A stretch of DNA of 64,000 nt from Reinekea sp. G2M2-21 (GTDB lineage Bacteria > Pseudomonadota > Gammaproteobacteria > Pseudomonadales > Natronospirillaceae), in NCBI RefSeq assembly GCF_015687175.1, contig NZ_JADPQG010000001.1, positions 310,001 to 374,000 of the forward strand. Direction: 5' to 3'. Every line of letters starts with the position of its first letter. Position 1 is the stretch's first letter. The position numbers were made by a program, and so were the translations under genes. Shown one piece after another: positions 26,989 through 36,619 of the stretch. Below the pieces are notes generated by a model. It was not told the origin of the DNA and did not search any database. It was given only the letters and a program-made list of their open reading frames with translations.

Positions 26989-27235
26989 GGCTGCTTACTT
27001 CAATGAATAACACCGTTTTAAAAGCTAGCAGTGGATTGGCAATCGCGCTAATTTGTAGCGTTTCTTTTTGTAACTGAACGTTACTGAATGGAGTTTGCTG
27101 ACATGGCAAGGTAAATGTCCGCAGTTATGTCAAACTAATCGTGAAAATGAGCACGACATGCTTGCAGCCAACTCATTTAAGGCTATTCTAACGAGTATTG
27201 AAAATTACCCAGCCGTATTCAGAGGAAGTCCATTA

Positions 27236-27595
27236 ATGGCAACCATTTTGATTGTTGATGATTCACCTAGCCAGATTGCTCATTTTTCCAAGATTCTTGA
27301 AAAAAATGGCTTCGAATATATTGTTGCGGAAGACGGGGCCAGTGGCGTTGCGTTAGCAAAAAGTTCCAAACCTGACTTGATTTTGATGGATGTCGTTATG
27401 CCTGAACTGAACGGATTTCAGGCAACCCGAAAACTGACTCAAGACCCGGAAACAAAAGATATCCCAGTTATCATGGTCACCACGAAGGATCAGGAAACGG
27501 ATCGGGTTTGGGGCCAGCGTCAGGGCGCAAAGGGGTTTATGGTTAAGCCTGTCGATGAGTCCGAATTGCTCGCTGAAATAAAAAAATTCCTTTAA
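27236..27595 (+). CDS. pilH: PilH-like single-domain response regulator
   Basis: This 119-residue protein is a stand-alone CheY-type receiver. The acidic pair DD and the phospho-acceptor Asp in LILMDVVMP near residue 52 are present, as are the Thr in VTTKD and the Lys in VKPVDE. The stretch TTKDQETDRVWGQRQGAKGF is characteristic of PilH in the Pil-Chp chemosensory system that controls twitching and pilus retraction. The partners pilG, pilI, pilJ and chpA are absent around it. The ATG at 27236 with AGAGGAAG upstream is preferred; the open frame extends 141 nt further 5' without a ribosome site. The symbol is by similarity only. Confidence 0.75.
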   Translation: MATILIVDDSPSQIAHFSKILEKNGFEYIVAEDGASGVALAKSSKPDLILMDVVMPELNGFQATRKLTQDPETKDIPVIMVTTKDQETDRVWGQRQGAKGFMVKPVDESELLAEIKKFL

Positions 27596-27608
27596 TTTCT
27601 CAACTTCG

Positions 27609-27637
27609 CAGGACCGGTTTGTTGTGACTTGGTCCTG
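27609..27637 (+). terminator. Terminator-like hairpin after the pilH-like gene
   Basis: CAGGACC (27609-27615) pairs with GGTCCTG (27631-27637) around a 15-nt loop and is followed by TTCTTA. It lies 14 nt after the stop codon. Confidence 0.5.
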
Positions 27638-27667
27638 TTCTTATACCCGCCACTCCCTGAACAGTTT

Positions 27668-28093
27668 CTATGCAGCGTAGGTACGTTCCGCGGCTTCGAG
27701 CGTTGAGAAGACCTGTTTGAGGTGCTCCAGTGTTTGTCGTTGCGAAAAGGACGTGGTAGAAGATAGTTCTGTGTCGAGCGAGCTTAATAAGTTTGCTGGG
27801 GCATCATTCATCAGTCGATTCACTGTACTCAATTCATCGAAATTCAACACTTGATATTCAAATAACAGTTGGCTTGCGCGGCCAATATTGTCCGTTGATG
27901 ATTTGGTGATCGGAAATTCCTGCGCTATCCAGTCATAAACCTGGTGTCTATTGCTCAGCCTTACCTCGGTTTCAGGCGATGAATCCGTGTCGGGATCAGC
28001 GCCAGAAGGTGTTGTGGCCTCTATCGCAGCGGGCAATCCAGGCAAATTCTGGTTTTTCTGATAAGAGAGAATGGCGGGTGATGTGATTTCCAT
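27668..28093 (-). CDS. Hypothetical protein
   Basis: This 141-residue acidic protein has no signal peptide, membrane helix or motif I recognise. The first 45 residues are low-complexity and rich in Pro, Ser, Thr and Asp. The rest looks helical (NRHQVYDWIAQEFPITKSS and TLEHLKQVFSTLEAAERTY). It is downstream of dksA on the same strand but separated from it by a terminator. Codon use looks like its neighbours. Existence is supported only by length and composition. Confidence 0.55.
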   Translation of the reverse strand: MEITSPAILSYQKNQNLPGLPAAIEATTPSGADPDTDSSPETEVRLSNRHQVYDWIAQEFPITKSSTDNIGRASQLLFEYQVLNFDELSTVNRLMNDAPANLLSSLDTELSSTTSFSQRQTLEHLKQVFSTLEAAERTYAA

Positions 28094-28154
28094 GGTTTAG
28101 CTCATTGAGACATCTGTACTGAACAACGCAAGCTTTGTGCCGATTTCGCAAAGC

Positions 28155-28181
28155 AAAAAAAAACCTCGCTGAGGCGAGGTT
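28155..28181 (-). terminator. Rho-independent terminator of dksA
   Basis: On the minus strand, AACCTCGC pairs with GCGAGGTT around CTCA and is followed by a run of T (the plus-strand A run at 28155-28163). It lies 18 nt after the dksA stop codon. Confidence 0.88.
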
Positions 28182-28198
28182 CTCTAGGGATATCAGGA

Positions 28199-28606
28199 TT
28201 AATGATCCCGATAATTTCGTTCTTTCATCTCTTGTCGTTGCTTCTCTTCGGCACAGAGAGTCGCGGTAGGTCGTAACAAAAGGCGCTTAATTCCAATTGG
28301 TTCACCGGTGACTTCGCAATATCCAAAATCGCCGTTATCAATACGTTTAATTGACTGGTCAATTTTTGGAAGGAGTTTTGTTTGGCGATCCAGGAAGCGC
28401 AATGCCATTCGGCGTTCTTCTTCCACGCTCGCTTTATCGAGCTCATCTGGCTCGTTTTCAAAACTTGCCAGCTGTGCTCGCGCACTTGCCAAAGACTCGC
28501 GAACTTCACTGGCTTGGGTCTTCAGCAATTCGCGGAAAAACTCCAGCTGTTCTTCGTTCATGTACTCGTCTTCTGAAGCGGCTAACAATTGTTGTTCAGT
28601 CAGCAT
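28199..28606 (-). CDS. dksA: DksA-family RNA polymerase-binding regulator with reduced zinc finger
   Basis: DksA enters the RNA polymerase secondary channel and, with ppGpp, alters transcription of rRNA and amino-acid genes. The 135-residue protein keeps the coiled-coil tip motif DELDKA (residues 54-59), matching the essential DxxDxA of E. coli. In the globular domain the four zinc cysteines are reduced to two: C97 and C118 remain, while the other two positions are T100 and E121 (YCEVTGEP and TLCAEEK). The pattern resembles the zinc-independent DksA2 of Pseudomonas. The ATG at 28606 is chosen over a frame opening at 28633 because GGGA precedes it. Confidence 0.92.
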   Translation of the reverse strand: MLTEQQLLAASEDEYMNEEQLEFFRELLKTQASEVRESLASARAQLASFENEPDELDKASVEEERRMALRFLDRQTKLLPKIDQSIKRIDNGDFGYCEVTGEPIGIKRLLLRPTATLCAEEKQRQEMKERNYRDH

Positions 28607-28840
28607 AGCTATTTCCCATCTTATGATTCGCAACCTCTAAGTGTAGTCTATGGTACAGGTCGTTGCGAAATCCGTTAATTAAAACCAGAATCAACATGGC
28701 TGAAATACTGATACACCGCAGCCCGCCGTTGATTACATTCCAGTCGTCAAAGGACGGCGCATCATATATCATTGCCCCTTTTCTGGAAACAGATTTTTCA
28801 GAATTTTCCCTGCGATATCAAGACTTTGGAGCATCATAGT

Positions 28841-29695
28841 ATGGAACGCGTTTTGCGGCTGGTTATTTCATGTCCGGATCAGGTAGGCATAGTTGCCCGC
28901 GTGTCCGGATTCTTAGCGCAATACAACGGAAGCATTTTAGAGGCGAATCATCATGCCGACCTGGAACAGGGTTGGTTCTTTATGCGCAATGAAATTAAGG
29001 CCAGTTCACTGCCATTTGGTGCAGAAAAGCTGGCTGAGGTCTTCGCCCCGATCGCTGAGGACTTGGAGATGAACTTTCAGGTCACCGATACGGGGATCAA
29101 TAAAAAAGTGGTACTGATGTGTTCACGGGACAGTCATTGCTTGGCTGATATCCTGAATCGCTGGCACAGCGGTGACCTGGACTGTGATATTCCGTGCGTT
29201 ATCTCAAACCATGACGATTTACGTAGCCTGGTGGAATGGCACGGCATTCCGTTTCATCACGTACCGGTTGAAGCCGGCAACAAGCAAGCGCATTTCGACG
29301 AAGTAGAGCGTCTTATCGCGCAATATGACGCTGATACAGTCGTACTAGCGCGCTATATGCAGATTTTACCCGAGGCGCTTTGCCGTAATTACCCTGGCAA
29401 TATCATTAATATTCACCATAGCTTCCTGCCTTCGTTTATTGGCGCGCGCCCCTATCACCAGGCCCATGATCGAGGCGTAAAACTAATCGGCGCCACTTGT
29501 CACTATGTAACCGCTGATCTGGATGCGGGTCCGATTATTGATCAGGATGTCGTTCGTATTACGCATCGGGATGTGGTGGAAGATATGGTGCGTTTGGGTA
29601 AGGATTGTGAAAAAACGGTGTTGGCAAGAGGGCTTCGCTGGCATCTGCAGGACAGGGTAATCGTCCATGGTAATAAAACGGTGGTATTTAATTGA
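28841..29695 (+). CDS. purU: Formyltetrahydrofolate deformylase
   Basis: PurU hydrolyses 10-formyl-tetrahydrofolate to formate and tetrahydrofolate, supplying formate for PurT and balancing one-carbon pools. The 284-residue protein has an N-terminal ACT domain (LRLVISCPDQVGIVARVSGF, about 4-80) and a formyltransferase-fold domain with NIHHSFLPSFIGARPYHQA near residue 206 and the catalytic Asp in DLDAGPIIDQD. The ATG at 28841 has GGAG upstream; an open frame continues 69 nt 5'. The last base of its stop codon is the first base of the next ATG. Confidence 0.95.
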   Translation: MERVLRLVISCPDQVGIVARVSGFLAQYNGSILEANHHADLEQGWFFMRNEIKASSLPFGAEKLAEVFAPIAEDLEMNFQVTDTGINKKVVLMCSRDSHCLADILNRWHSGDLDCDIPCVISNHDDLRSLVEWHGIPFHHVPVEAGNKQAHFDEVERLIAQYDADTVVLARYMQILPEALCRNYPGNIINIHHSFLPSFIGARPYHQAHDRGVKLIGATCHYVTADLDAGPIIDQDVVRITHRDVVEDMVRLGKDCEKTVLARGLRWHLQDRVIVHGNKTVVFN

Positions 29696-30567
29696 TGTTT
29701 AAAGGTTTCATTTCAGTCTTGTTGATGGCGGGTTTTCTGCCTGTCTCCTCGTATGCGTTAGACGCGATTCCGCGCGGCCAGTTACAGTTGCAGGCATCGT
29801 ACTACGAGCCAACGGTGGCCAACGATGCACACTGGGCCATCAGTATGCCTAATTCTAATATTGGTCTGACCGCTGTTGAATCGCTCGACAACAGTACCAT
29901 CATCGGTCATTGGCAAGTCGGCATCGATCCGCTTAGCGAAGGACAGGAGGCGCTGCTGACTCAGCAACAGGCATTTTTAAGTTGGCAGCAAGGTATCATT
30001 AATTTATGGGCGGGACGGTTGCCGTCGCTGGAACAGGCGTTTTTGGAAGATAAATACCAGGGTTTACTTTCCCTGTCAGATAAAGGTCTCGCGGTGAGTG
30101 GGCAATACGATAATTCCGAACGCAATGCGGTTCGGATCGATGCAGCCTCCGGTGAATACCTGGTGTTTTCCGGTCAGTGGATTATCGACGAAAATTCAGA
30201 TGCTCTGGTATGGAGTGTTGCATCTTCATTGCAGACCCCCGAAGGCAGTATAGCGGTGACTTATCGTAAGCCTGAAGGGCGTGATGCCATCTGGGGGAAC
30301 CGAGTGACCTGGCTATCCGGTAGTTTGTCATTTTCAGGGGTTTGGATGTTACAGGGTGAGGTGTTGGGCTGGGATGTAGAAGCGCGGATGTCAAACGCGA
30401 AAACTCAGTCCTTCCTCGGCTTCAGCAAAGACCTGGCGGACGAGAACCGTTGGTCTGTGGGTGTTCAGCAGATGCTTTCCCCGGCGGTGACTAATTATTC
30501 TGAATTACTCTGGTGGTCTGATGCCGAACGTTGGCAGTGGTCAACAGGGTTTCAAATGCGTTTTTAA
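29695..30567 (+). CDS. Porin-like outer-membrane beta-barrel protein, family unknown
   Basis: This 290-residue protein begins with a signal peptide (MFKGFISVLLMAGFLPVSSYA). The mature part is made of alternating polar/hydrophobic strands with frequent Trp, Tyr and Gly, and ends in an aromatic strand with terminal Phe (STGFQMRF), a typical signature for outer-membrane insertion. It resembles small gram-negative porins in form but not clearly any named family. Its start overlaps the purU stop by one base, so the two are co-transcribed, although no functional link is obvious. It lacks recognisable TonB, OmpA or autotransporter motifs. Confidence 0.65.
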   Translation: MFKGFISVLLMAGFLPVSSYALDAIPRGQLQLQASYYEPTVANDAHWAISMPNSNIGLTAVESLDNSTIIGHWQVGIDPLSEGQEALLTQQQAFLSWQQGIINLWAGRLPSLEQAFLEDKYQGLLSLSDKGLAVSGQYDNSERNAVRIDAASGEYLVFSGQWIIDENSDALVWSVASSLQTPEGSIAVTYRKPEGRDAIWGNRVTWLSGSLSFSGVWMLQGEVLGWDVEARMSNAKTQSFLGFSKDLADENRWSVGVQQMLSPAVTNYSELLWWSDAERWQWSTGFQMRF

Positions 30568-30590
30568 TTAGTTTATAACTCTCGAATGTT

Positions 30591-30631
30591 CGCCCAGCCA
30601 AGGCGATGAGAAACGTCGCTTGGCATGGGCG
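30591..30631. terminator. Long imperfect hairpin between the porin-like gene and mltF
   Basis: CGCCCA pairs with TGGGCG and, inside it, GCCAAG with CTTGGC and CGA with TCG, separated by small bulges. The hairpin sits between convergent genes. There is no clear T run on either side, so termination is plausible but not certain. Confidence 0.45.
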
Positions 30632-30640
30632 GATGCTGTT

Positions 30641-32074
30641 TTACTGACCCGGAAAAACCGGCACTTCGGCATCCGGAAGCTGATCCAGTCGGTCAGGCTC
30701 GACGCTTTCTCCCGTCATTGGATAGACTTTCTTTAATTTCTCGTAGAACCTGCGGATATTAGCGACATAAACCACTGGTTCCGCGCCCCGTGCATAGCCA
30801 TGGCGTGTCCAAGGATAATAGTCTTTCAAGGCCAGTTTCGGCAGATGCTTGCGTACATCGATCCAGCGATCTGGATCATCGCCCAAAAGTTCCGTGATCT
30901 TTCGTGCGTCTTCCACGTGTCCGGCGCCGACATTGTATGAGGCTAACGCGAACCAGGTTCGGTCTGGCTCCATGATTCGCGCGGGGACGCGCGATTTCAG
31001 TGAGGTCAGGTATTGGGCGCCGGCTTTCGTGCTCTGAGCAGGGTCTAGCCGGTTTGTGATACCGACTTCCGCGGCGGTATTCAGGGTCACCATCATCAGC
31101 CCACGCACGCCAGTCGGGGACTTCGCGTCAGCTCGCCAGTGGCTTTCCTGATAGGCCACGGCTGCGAGTAGCCGCCAGTCCATACCGTTTAACTCTGCAT
31201 ATTCTTGGAATAAATCCTGATATTTCGGTAATCGAGCGTTGATGTGTTTTTCAAAGGTCAGGTTATCCACATAGTCAAACTCAAGTGCCTGACCAAAATA
31301 ACGATCCAGCATCTGACCCAACAAGCCACTGTCTTCAAAGACGGCGAGAGTTTCGTCAATCTGTTCACGCAGTGTGCCGTCTTCATTTTTATTGAAGATG
31401 ATGTTTATGGACCGCGGCGGAAGGTCGAGTGGGGTAAAGCGTAAGTGTGGAAAAACCGTTTGTTGCAGGCGGAAATCCCGCTCATCAACCAGCGCTTCGT
31501 CCAGTTCGCCCATTTCAACAAGCGTGAATAATTCCGCACTGAGGCGTCCGTGCTCGTAGACAGATGTCACTGAATCCGAGGTTTTGAGGATTTGATCCAA
31601 TGCATCTTCATGCGCAATGGGATCGAGTACACCAATACGTCGCTGGTCTATTAAATCATTACTTTTCTTTCCACTGACAAGACCTATACGGGTAGACGTG
31701 TAGGGGCGGCTGACGAAGATACCAGTGTCTTTGATGCTGGTGCCAGGAATGGCCATGTCGACAGCGCCCACGTTTAATGCTCGATAAAGATCGTCGAGGT
31801 CCCTGACGGCAAATACTTGAATCGGGATATCCAGATGCGCTTCTAATTCATCAATTAAGTCGCGTTCAAATCCGGTAATTTCCTGACCACTTGCCCAATA
31901 AACCCCTTCGCTTTCGCGCACGGCAACAATCAATTTGTCCCTGCTTTTTACCTGTTCCCAGTGATTTCGCCATTCAAAACCGTAACCAATAAATACAGCG
32001 GCAAAACCGATGGTCAGCAGAAAAAATAAAATTTTTATGCTGTTCTTAAAGGGGTTGGCCCAATAAATTCTCAT
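30641..32074 (-). CDS. mltF: Membrane-bound lytic murein transglycosylase F
   Basis: MltF cleaves peptidoglycan and is anchored at the envelope. The 477-residue protein has an N-terminal hydrophobic segment (ILFFLLTIGFAAVFIGYGF), an extracytoplasmic solute-binding-like regulatory domain (about 45-270, DKLIVAVRESEGVYW) and a C-terminal SLT domain (about 290-440). The catalytic Glu lies in LLAAVAYQESHWRADA near residue 312, followed by SPTGVRGLMMVT. Divergence from purL across a short intergenic region is conserved in gammaproteobacteria. Confidence 0.94.
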   Translation of the reverse strand: MRIYWANPFKNSIKILFFLLTIGFAAVFIGYGFEWRNHWEQVKSRDKLIVAVRESEGVYWASGQEITGFERDLIDELEAHLDIPIQVFAVRDLDDLYRALNVGAVDMAIPGTSIKDTGIFVSRPYTSTRIGLVSGKKSNDLIDQRRIGVLDPIAHEDALDQILKTSDSVTSVYEHGRLSAELFTLVEMGELDEALVDERDFRLQQTVFPHLRFTPLDLPPRSINIIFNKNEDGTLREQIDETLAVFEDSGLLGQMLDRYFGQALEFDYVDNLTFEKHINARLPKYQDLFQEYAELNGMDWRLLAAVAYQESHWRADAKSPTGVRGLMMVTLNTAAEVGITNRLDPAQSTKAGAQYLTSLKSRVPARIMEPDRTWFALASYNVGAGHVEDARKITELLGDDPDRWIDVRKHLPKLALKDYYPWTRHGYARGAEPVVYVANIRRFYEKLKKVYPMTGESVEPDRLDQLPDAEVPVFPGQ

Positions 32075-32180
32075 ATACCCGACTTCTGTGTGATCGCATC
32101 TGCCATTTTAGCCTGAAATCCATTACTATACGCGCCGATTTTTTTGATCCTCCCCATCAGTCGATACAGGTTCTTAATAG

Positions 32181-35100
32181 ATGCTGACGCTTCGTGGAAA
32201 CCCTTCTTTATCTCAATTTCGCCGACAAAGACTCACCCGCCAGTTACAAACGGTTTTACCATCCGTACAAGACGTTTACGCTGAGTTTGTGCATTTTGTC
32301 GATTGCAAAACTCCGTTAACCGAACATCAACTGGATGTGCTTGCACAATTGCTTAAATACGGGCCTAAAGAACAGGTTGAACAGCATGCGTCAGCATCTG
32401 TCTGGGTGACCCCGCGTTCTGGAACTATTTCTCCGTGGGCAACCAAAGCAACGGACATTGCGCATAACAGCGCACTGAGTTCTATTCGGCGAATTGAGCG
32501 CGGTATCCGTTACTGGCTGATTGGGGAAGGTGAGCTGTCAGATAAGGACCGTAAAGTAGCGGCTGGATTGCTCCATGACCGGATGACCGAATCGGTTTTT
32601 TTTGAAGAGCCGGCTGAAGATACTCTGTTTGAACACCATGATCCAAAAGCATTAACGACTGTTGATATTCTGGCTGAAGGCCGCGATGCATTGGCCAATG
32701 CGAATAAAACACTGGGTTTGGCGCTGGCTGATGACGAAATTGATTACCTGGTTAACGCATACCAAGAGCTGGGCCGTAATCCCACCGATGTTGAACTGAT
32801 GATGTTTGCACAGGCGAACTCCGAGCATTGCCGACACAAGATTTTTAACGCTGATTGGACCATTGATGGTGAGGCCTCACCCTGGTCACTATTTAAAATG
32901 ATCAAGAATACCTATGAACATAACAGTCACGGTGTGTTATCGGCCTACAAAGATAATGCCTCTGTGATTGAAGGCTTCATCGGAGCGCGTTATTACCCGG
33001 ACGCAACGCACCAATATCGTTATCACGAAGAAAACATTCATATTCTGTTCAAAGTGGAAACCCATAACCATCCAACCGCCATCGCGCCTTTTGCCGGTGC
33101 AGCGACCGGAGCAGGTGGTGAAATTCGGGATGAAGGCGCGACTGGGGCTGGTGGCAAGCCGAAAGCTGGCTTGACCGGTTTTACGGTGTCAGACCTACGC
33201 ATCCCCGGCTTTGAACAGCCGTGGGAAAGTGCTTATGGCAAGCCTGGCCGTATTGTCAGTGCATTGGACATCATGATCGATGGACCATTGGGTGGAGCAG
33301 CGTTTAACAATGAGTTCGGTCGCCCAAATCTGATTGGCTATTTCCGAACCTTCGAGCAAGCCGTAAAAGGCGCCAATGGCAGTGAAGTGCGCGGCTACCA
33401 TAAGCCAATCATGATCGCCGGCGGCTACGGCAACATCAAAGAAGAACATATTGAAAAAGCTTGGGATGCGATACCAGTCGGAGCCAAGTTGATTGTGTTA
33501 GGTGGTCCGGCAATGCAGATCGGCTTGGGTGGTGGTGCCGCATCTTCTGTCGACAGCGCAGAAGGTAATGAAGACCTCGATTTTGCCTCTGTGCAGCGGG
33601 GTAACCCTGAAATGGAGCGTCGTTGCCAGGAAGTGATTGACCGATGCTGGGCTATGGGCGAACAGAATCCAATCGCCTTCATTCATGACGTGGGCGCTGG
33701 TGGCCTGTCTAACGCCTTTCCGGAGTTGGTCGCCGATGGTGGTCGAGGCGGTCAGTTTGAATTGCGTAACATCCCAAACGACGAGCCAGGTATGGCACCG
33801 TTGGCCGTCTGGTGCAATGAATCGCAGGAACGTTACGTATTAGCGGTGCCGCCGGAAAATATGGACACCTTCGATGCGCTGTGTCAGCGCGAACGTTGCC
33901 CATATGCCGTGATTGGGACGGCGACTGAAAACGATCAGCTGGTCGTTGCTGACAGCCATTTCGGAAATAACTCGGTCGACATGCCTTTGAATGTGTTATT
34001 AGGCAAGCCACCAAAAATGTCTCGTCAATTCAATCGGGTCGATTTTGAGAAAGACACCTTCTCTACCAAGGGACTCGACGTCGCGGATGTTGTAGAGCGT
34101 GTGTTGCGTTTGCCATCTGTTGCCAGCAAAAGCTTCTTGATTACCATAGGTGACCGCTCGATCACTGGAATGGTGGCCCGTGATCAGATGGTCGGCCCTT
34201 GGCAGATCCCGGTTGCCGACGCGGCCGTGACGACCTCTGGCTATCGAGGCTACACCGGCGAAACGATGGCGATGGGCGAGCGTACACCGGTTGCTTTGGT
34301 GAATCCCGCTGCTTCGGGTCGCTTGGCCGTGGCTGAAACGCTGACAAACCTCGCAGGCTCATCCATTGGTGAATTGAAGAAGGTGCGCCTTTCTGCTAAC
34401 TGGATGGCCGCAGCGGGACACCCCGGCGAAGATGAAGCCCTATACGACACGGTAAAAGCGGTTGGCCTGGAACTGTGTCCGGAATTGGATTTGACGATTC
34501 CGGTCGGCAAGGATTCTATGTCCATGCGAACGACTTGGCAGGAAGATGGCAAGGAAAAATCCGTCACCGCGCCATTGAGTTTAATCGTCACCGGTGTTGC
34601 ACCGGTGCTGGATGTCCGTAAAACGGTGACGCCGGAGTTGAAGGCGCAGGCTGGTGAGACAGATTTGATTCTCATCGATCTGGGCCGAGGACAGAATCGT
34701 CTGGGTGGTAGTGCTATTGCTCAGGTTTATCGTAAAGTCGGCGACATTGCGCCAGATGTTGACGACAGCGAGGACCTGAAAGCCTTTTGGGCCGTGGTGC
34801 AGGGGTTGATTGCGGACGAAAAACTCTTGGCCTACCACGACCGGTCTGACGGTGGTGTGTTTGCCACCCTGACTGAAATGGCCTTTGCGGGGCGCGTTGG
34901 TGTCGATATCGATACCGATCGATTCAGCGATGAAGATCTGTTGGCCGCCTTGTTTAACGAAGAATTGGGCGCCGTCATTCAGGTGCGTAAAGCGGACACA
35001 GCCGAAGTCTTGCAGCAGTTGTCAGGTGCCGGTTTGGGGGACTGCTCAGCGGTCATTGGGCAGCCTAATGACGACGACTTTATCCGTGTTCTGTCACAGG

Positions 35101-36080
35101 GTGATGAAGTTTACGTGAAGCCGCGGACCGATTTGCTGCGCATGTGGAGCGAAACCAGCTATCGCATGCAGGCGTTGCGAGATAACGAAAGCTGCGCTCA
35201 GCAGGAGTTTGACCGCTTACTGGATGCCAATGACCCTGGGTTATCGGTAGCACTGAACTTTGACGTCAACGAAGATATCACGGCACCATATATAAATACT
35301 GGTAGCCGTCCGAAAATGGCTGTTCTGCGTGAGCAGGGTGTTAATGGACAGTTGGAAATGGCGGCGGCCTTTGATCGGGCTGGTTTCGATACTATCGACG
35401 TTCACATGAGCGACATTCTGGCTGGGCGGGTGCAATTGGCTGACTTCAATGGCCTGGTTGCCTGTGGTGGTTTCTCATACGGAGACGTTCTCGGAGCCGG
35501 TGAAGGCTGGGCAAAATCGATTCGCTTTAATGAGGCTGCTAAGCTCCAATTCGCTCGCTTCTTTGAGGATACGCAGAAATTCGCATTGGGCGTTTGTAAT
35601 GGTTGTCAAATGATCTCTAATTTGCGTGAGATCATTCCAGGCACTGAAACTTGGCCGCATTTTGTGCGCAATCAATCAGAGCAGTTTGAAGCGCGAACAG
35701 TCATGGTTGAGATACCGGAGTCACCGTCCATTTTATTGGCAGGTATGGCCGGTTCCAAGATGCCGATTGCCGTGGCGCACGGTGAAGGTCGGGCTGAGTT
35801 TCGTGATGAAGCGCACCTGAGTACCGCGCTGAACAGTGGTTTAGTGGCCCTGCGTTATGTCGATAACTATGGTAACGTGACCGAGCAGTACCCCTTGAAT
35901 CCAAATGGCTCACCTGCAGGGATGAACGGTTTTACCACGGCCGATGGTCGCGTGACGATCATGATGCCGCACCCTGAGCGTGTGTTTCGCGCGGTGACCA
36001 ATTCCTGGAAACCTCTGGAATGGCAGGAAGATGGGGCTTGGTTGCGCATGTTCCGAAATGCCCGTGTCTGGTTAGGCTAA
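32181..36080 (+). CDS. purL: Phosphoribosylformylglycinamidine synthase
   Basis: This large single-chain FGAM synthetase performs the fourth step of purine synthesis, from FGAR, glutamine and ATP. The 1299-residue length matches the gammaproteobacterial enzyme. The N-terminal domain is followed by two AIRS-like halves ([20 protein letters not shown] and [20 protein letters not shown]) and a C-terminal class I glutaminase domain with the nucleophile Cys in GVCNGCQM near residue 1138 and its His-Glu pair in [12 protein letters not shown] terminator follows at 36101. Confidence 0.98.
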   Translation: MLTLRGNPSLSQFRRQRLTRQLQTVLPSVQDVYAEFVHFVDCKTPLTEHQLDVLAQLLKYGPKEQVEQHASASVWVTPRSGTISPWATKATDIAHNSALSSIRRIERGIRYWLIGEGELSDKDRKVAAGLLHDRMTESVFFEEPAEDTLFEHHDPKALTTVDILAEGRDALANANKTLGLALADDEIDYLVNAYQELGRNPTDVELMMFAQANSEHCRHKIFNADWTIDGEASPWSLFKMIKNTYEHNSHGVLSAYKDNASVIEGFIGARYYPDATHQYRYHEENIHILFKVETHNHPTAIAPFAGAATGAGGEIRDEGATGAGGKPKAGLTGFTVSDLRIPGFEQPWESAYGKPGRIVSALDIMIDGPLGGAAFNNEFGRPNLIGYFRTFEQAVKGANGSEVRGYHKPIMIAGGYGNIKEEHIEKAWDAIPVGAKLIVLGGPAMQIGLGGGAASSVDSAEGNEDLDFASVQRGNPEMERRCQEVIDRCWAMGEQNPIAFIHDVGAGGLSNAFPELVADGGRGGQFELRNIPNDEPGMAPLAVWCNESQERYVLAVPPENMDTFDALCQRERCPYAVIGTATENDQLVVADSHFGNNSVDMPLNVLLGKPPKMSRQFNRVDFEKDTFSTKGLDVADVVERVLRLPSVASKSFLITIGDRSITGMVARDQMVGPWQIPVADAAVTTSGYRGYTGETMAMGERTPVALVNPAASGRLAVAETLTNLAGSSIGELKKVRLSANWMAAAGHPGEDEALYDTVKAVGLELCPELDLTIPVGKDSMSMRTTWQEDGKEKSVTAPLSLIVTGVAPVLDVRKTVTPELKAQAGETDLILIDLGRGQNRLGGSAIAQVYRKVGDIAPDVDDSEDLKAFWAVVQGLIADEKLLAYHDRSDGGVFATLTEMAFAGRVGVDIDTDRFSDEDLLAALFNEELGAVIQVRKADTAEVLQQLSGAGLGDCSAVIGQPNDDDFIRVLSQGDEVYVKPRTDLLRMWSETSYRMQALRDNESCAQQEFDRLLDANDPGLSVALNFDVNEDITAPYINTGSRPKMAVLREQGVNGQLEMAAAFDRAGFDTIDVHMSDILAGRVQLADFNGLVACGGFSYGDVLGAGEGWAKSIRFNEAAKLQFARFFEDTQKFALGVCNGCQMISNLREIIPGTETWPHFVRNQSEQFEARTVMVEIPESPSILLAGMAGSKMPIAVAHGEGRAEFRDEAHLSTALNSGLVALRYVDNYGNVTEQYPLNPNGSPAGMNGFTTADGRVTIMMPHPERVFRAVTNSWKPLEWQEDGAWLRMFRNARVWLG

Positions 36081-36100
36081 GGTTAGGGGCAATGATAGAG

Positions 36101-36127
36101 CGGTCAACTCAAGGGTTGGCCGTTTTT
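36101..36127 (+). terminator. Rho-independent terminator after purL
   Basis: CGGTCAAC (36101-36108) pairs with GTTGGCCG (36115-36122), including one G-U pair, with a six-base loop, and is followed by TTTTTC. Confidence 0.85.
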
Positions 36128-36158
36128 CGTTTAATTGCAAAATACGTGGGTGAGTACG

Positions 36159-36509
36159 ATGGCTGAATTTATGGTGGTATTCGTCGTCACGTTTCTGATT
36201 ATTCTTGGCGTCACCGCAGCCCTGGTGTTCGGCCGAACGCCAGTTTACCGGCCCGATATTGAAAAAGTGCAAGGGATTCTGACTAATCTGCTCGATGGAC
36301 AATTGTTGGATTCAGAATGGGATTTCTTCATCAGCATGCCAATTCACCACGATACTGAATTGGAAGAAATCAGACTGAAATGCTTTGAAATAACGGAAAT
36401 GCACGGGCTACGACCAAAAAACCAACTGGTACGACTGAAAGAGCCGGGGTTGATCCGCGTTCGACACTTACTGAACCGCTTGGAACAGGCAGGGTCCAAA
36501 AGTTTTTAG
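36159..36509 (+). CDS. Small single-span membrane protein of unknown function
   Basis: This 116-residue protein has one N-terminal transmembrane helix (FMVVFVVTFLIILGVTAALVF) and a soluble tail that looks alpha/beta (PDIEKVQGILTNLLDGQLLD, DFFISMPIHHDTELEEIRLK). The tail would face the cytoplasm or periplasm; topology is not certain. The ATG at 36159 is taken over a frame opening at 36135 because the helix then sits at the very N-terminus. I do not recognise the family. It stands between purL and the protease gene. Confidence 0.65.
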   Translation: MAEFMVVFVVTFLIILGVTAALVFGRTPVYRPDIEKVQGILTNLLDGQLLDSEWDFFISMPIHHDTELEEIRLKCFEITEMHGLRPKNQLVRLKEPGLIRVRHLLNRLEQAGSKSF

Positions 36510-36619
36510 CAAGCTAACCCGCTGTTTTTATTTAACTTCCTTCACAAAGTATGCGTTCTCTGTTCGCATTTCTAGCCGCTTTGGTTTAGTCTTTTGGCTC
36601 GAGTTGAAGGTGATGTTTT

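Noticed and set aside
32181-36080. Several antisense frames of 60-140 codons within purL.
   Set aside because: They are shadows of a well-supported long gene with strong family motifs; none has its own start signal or family.
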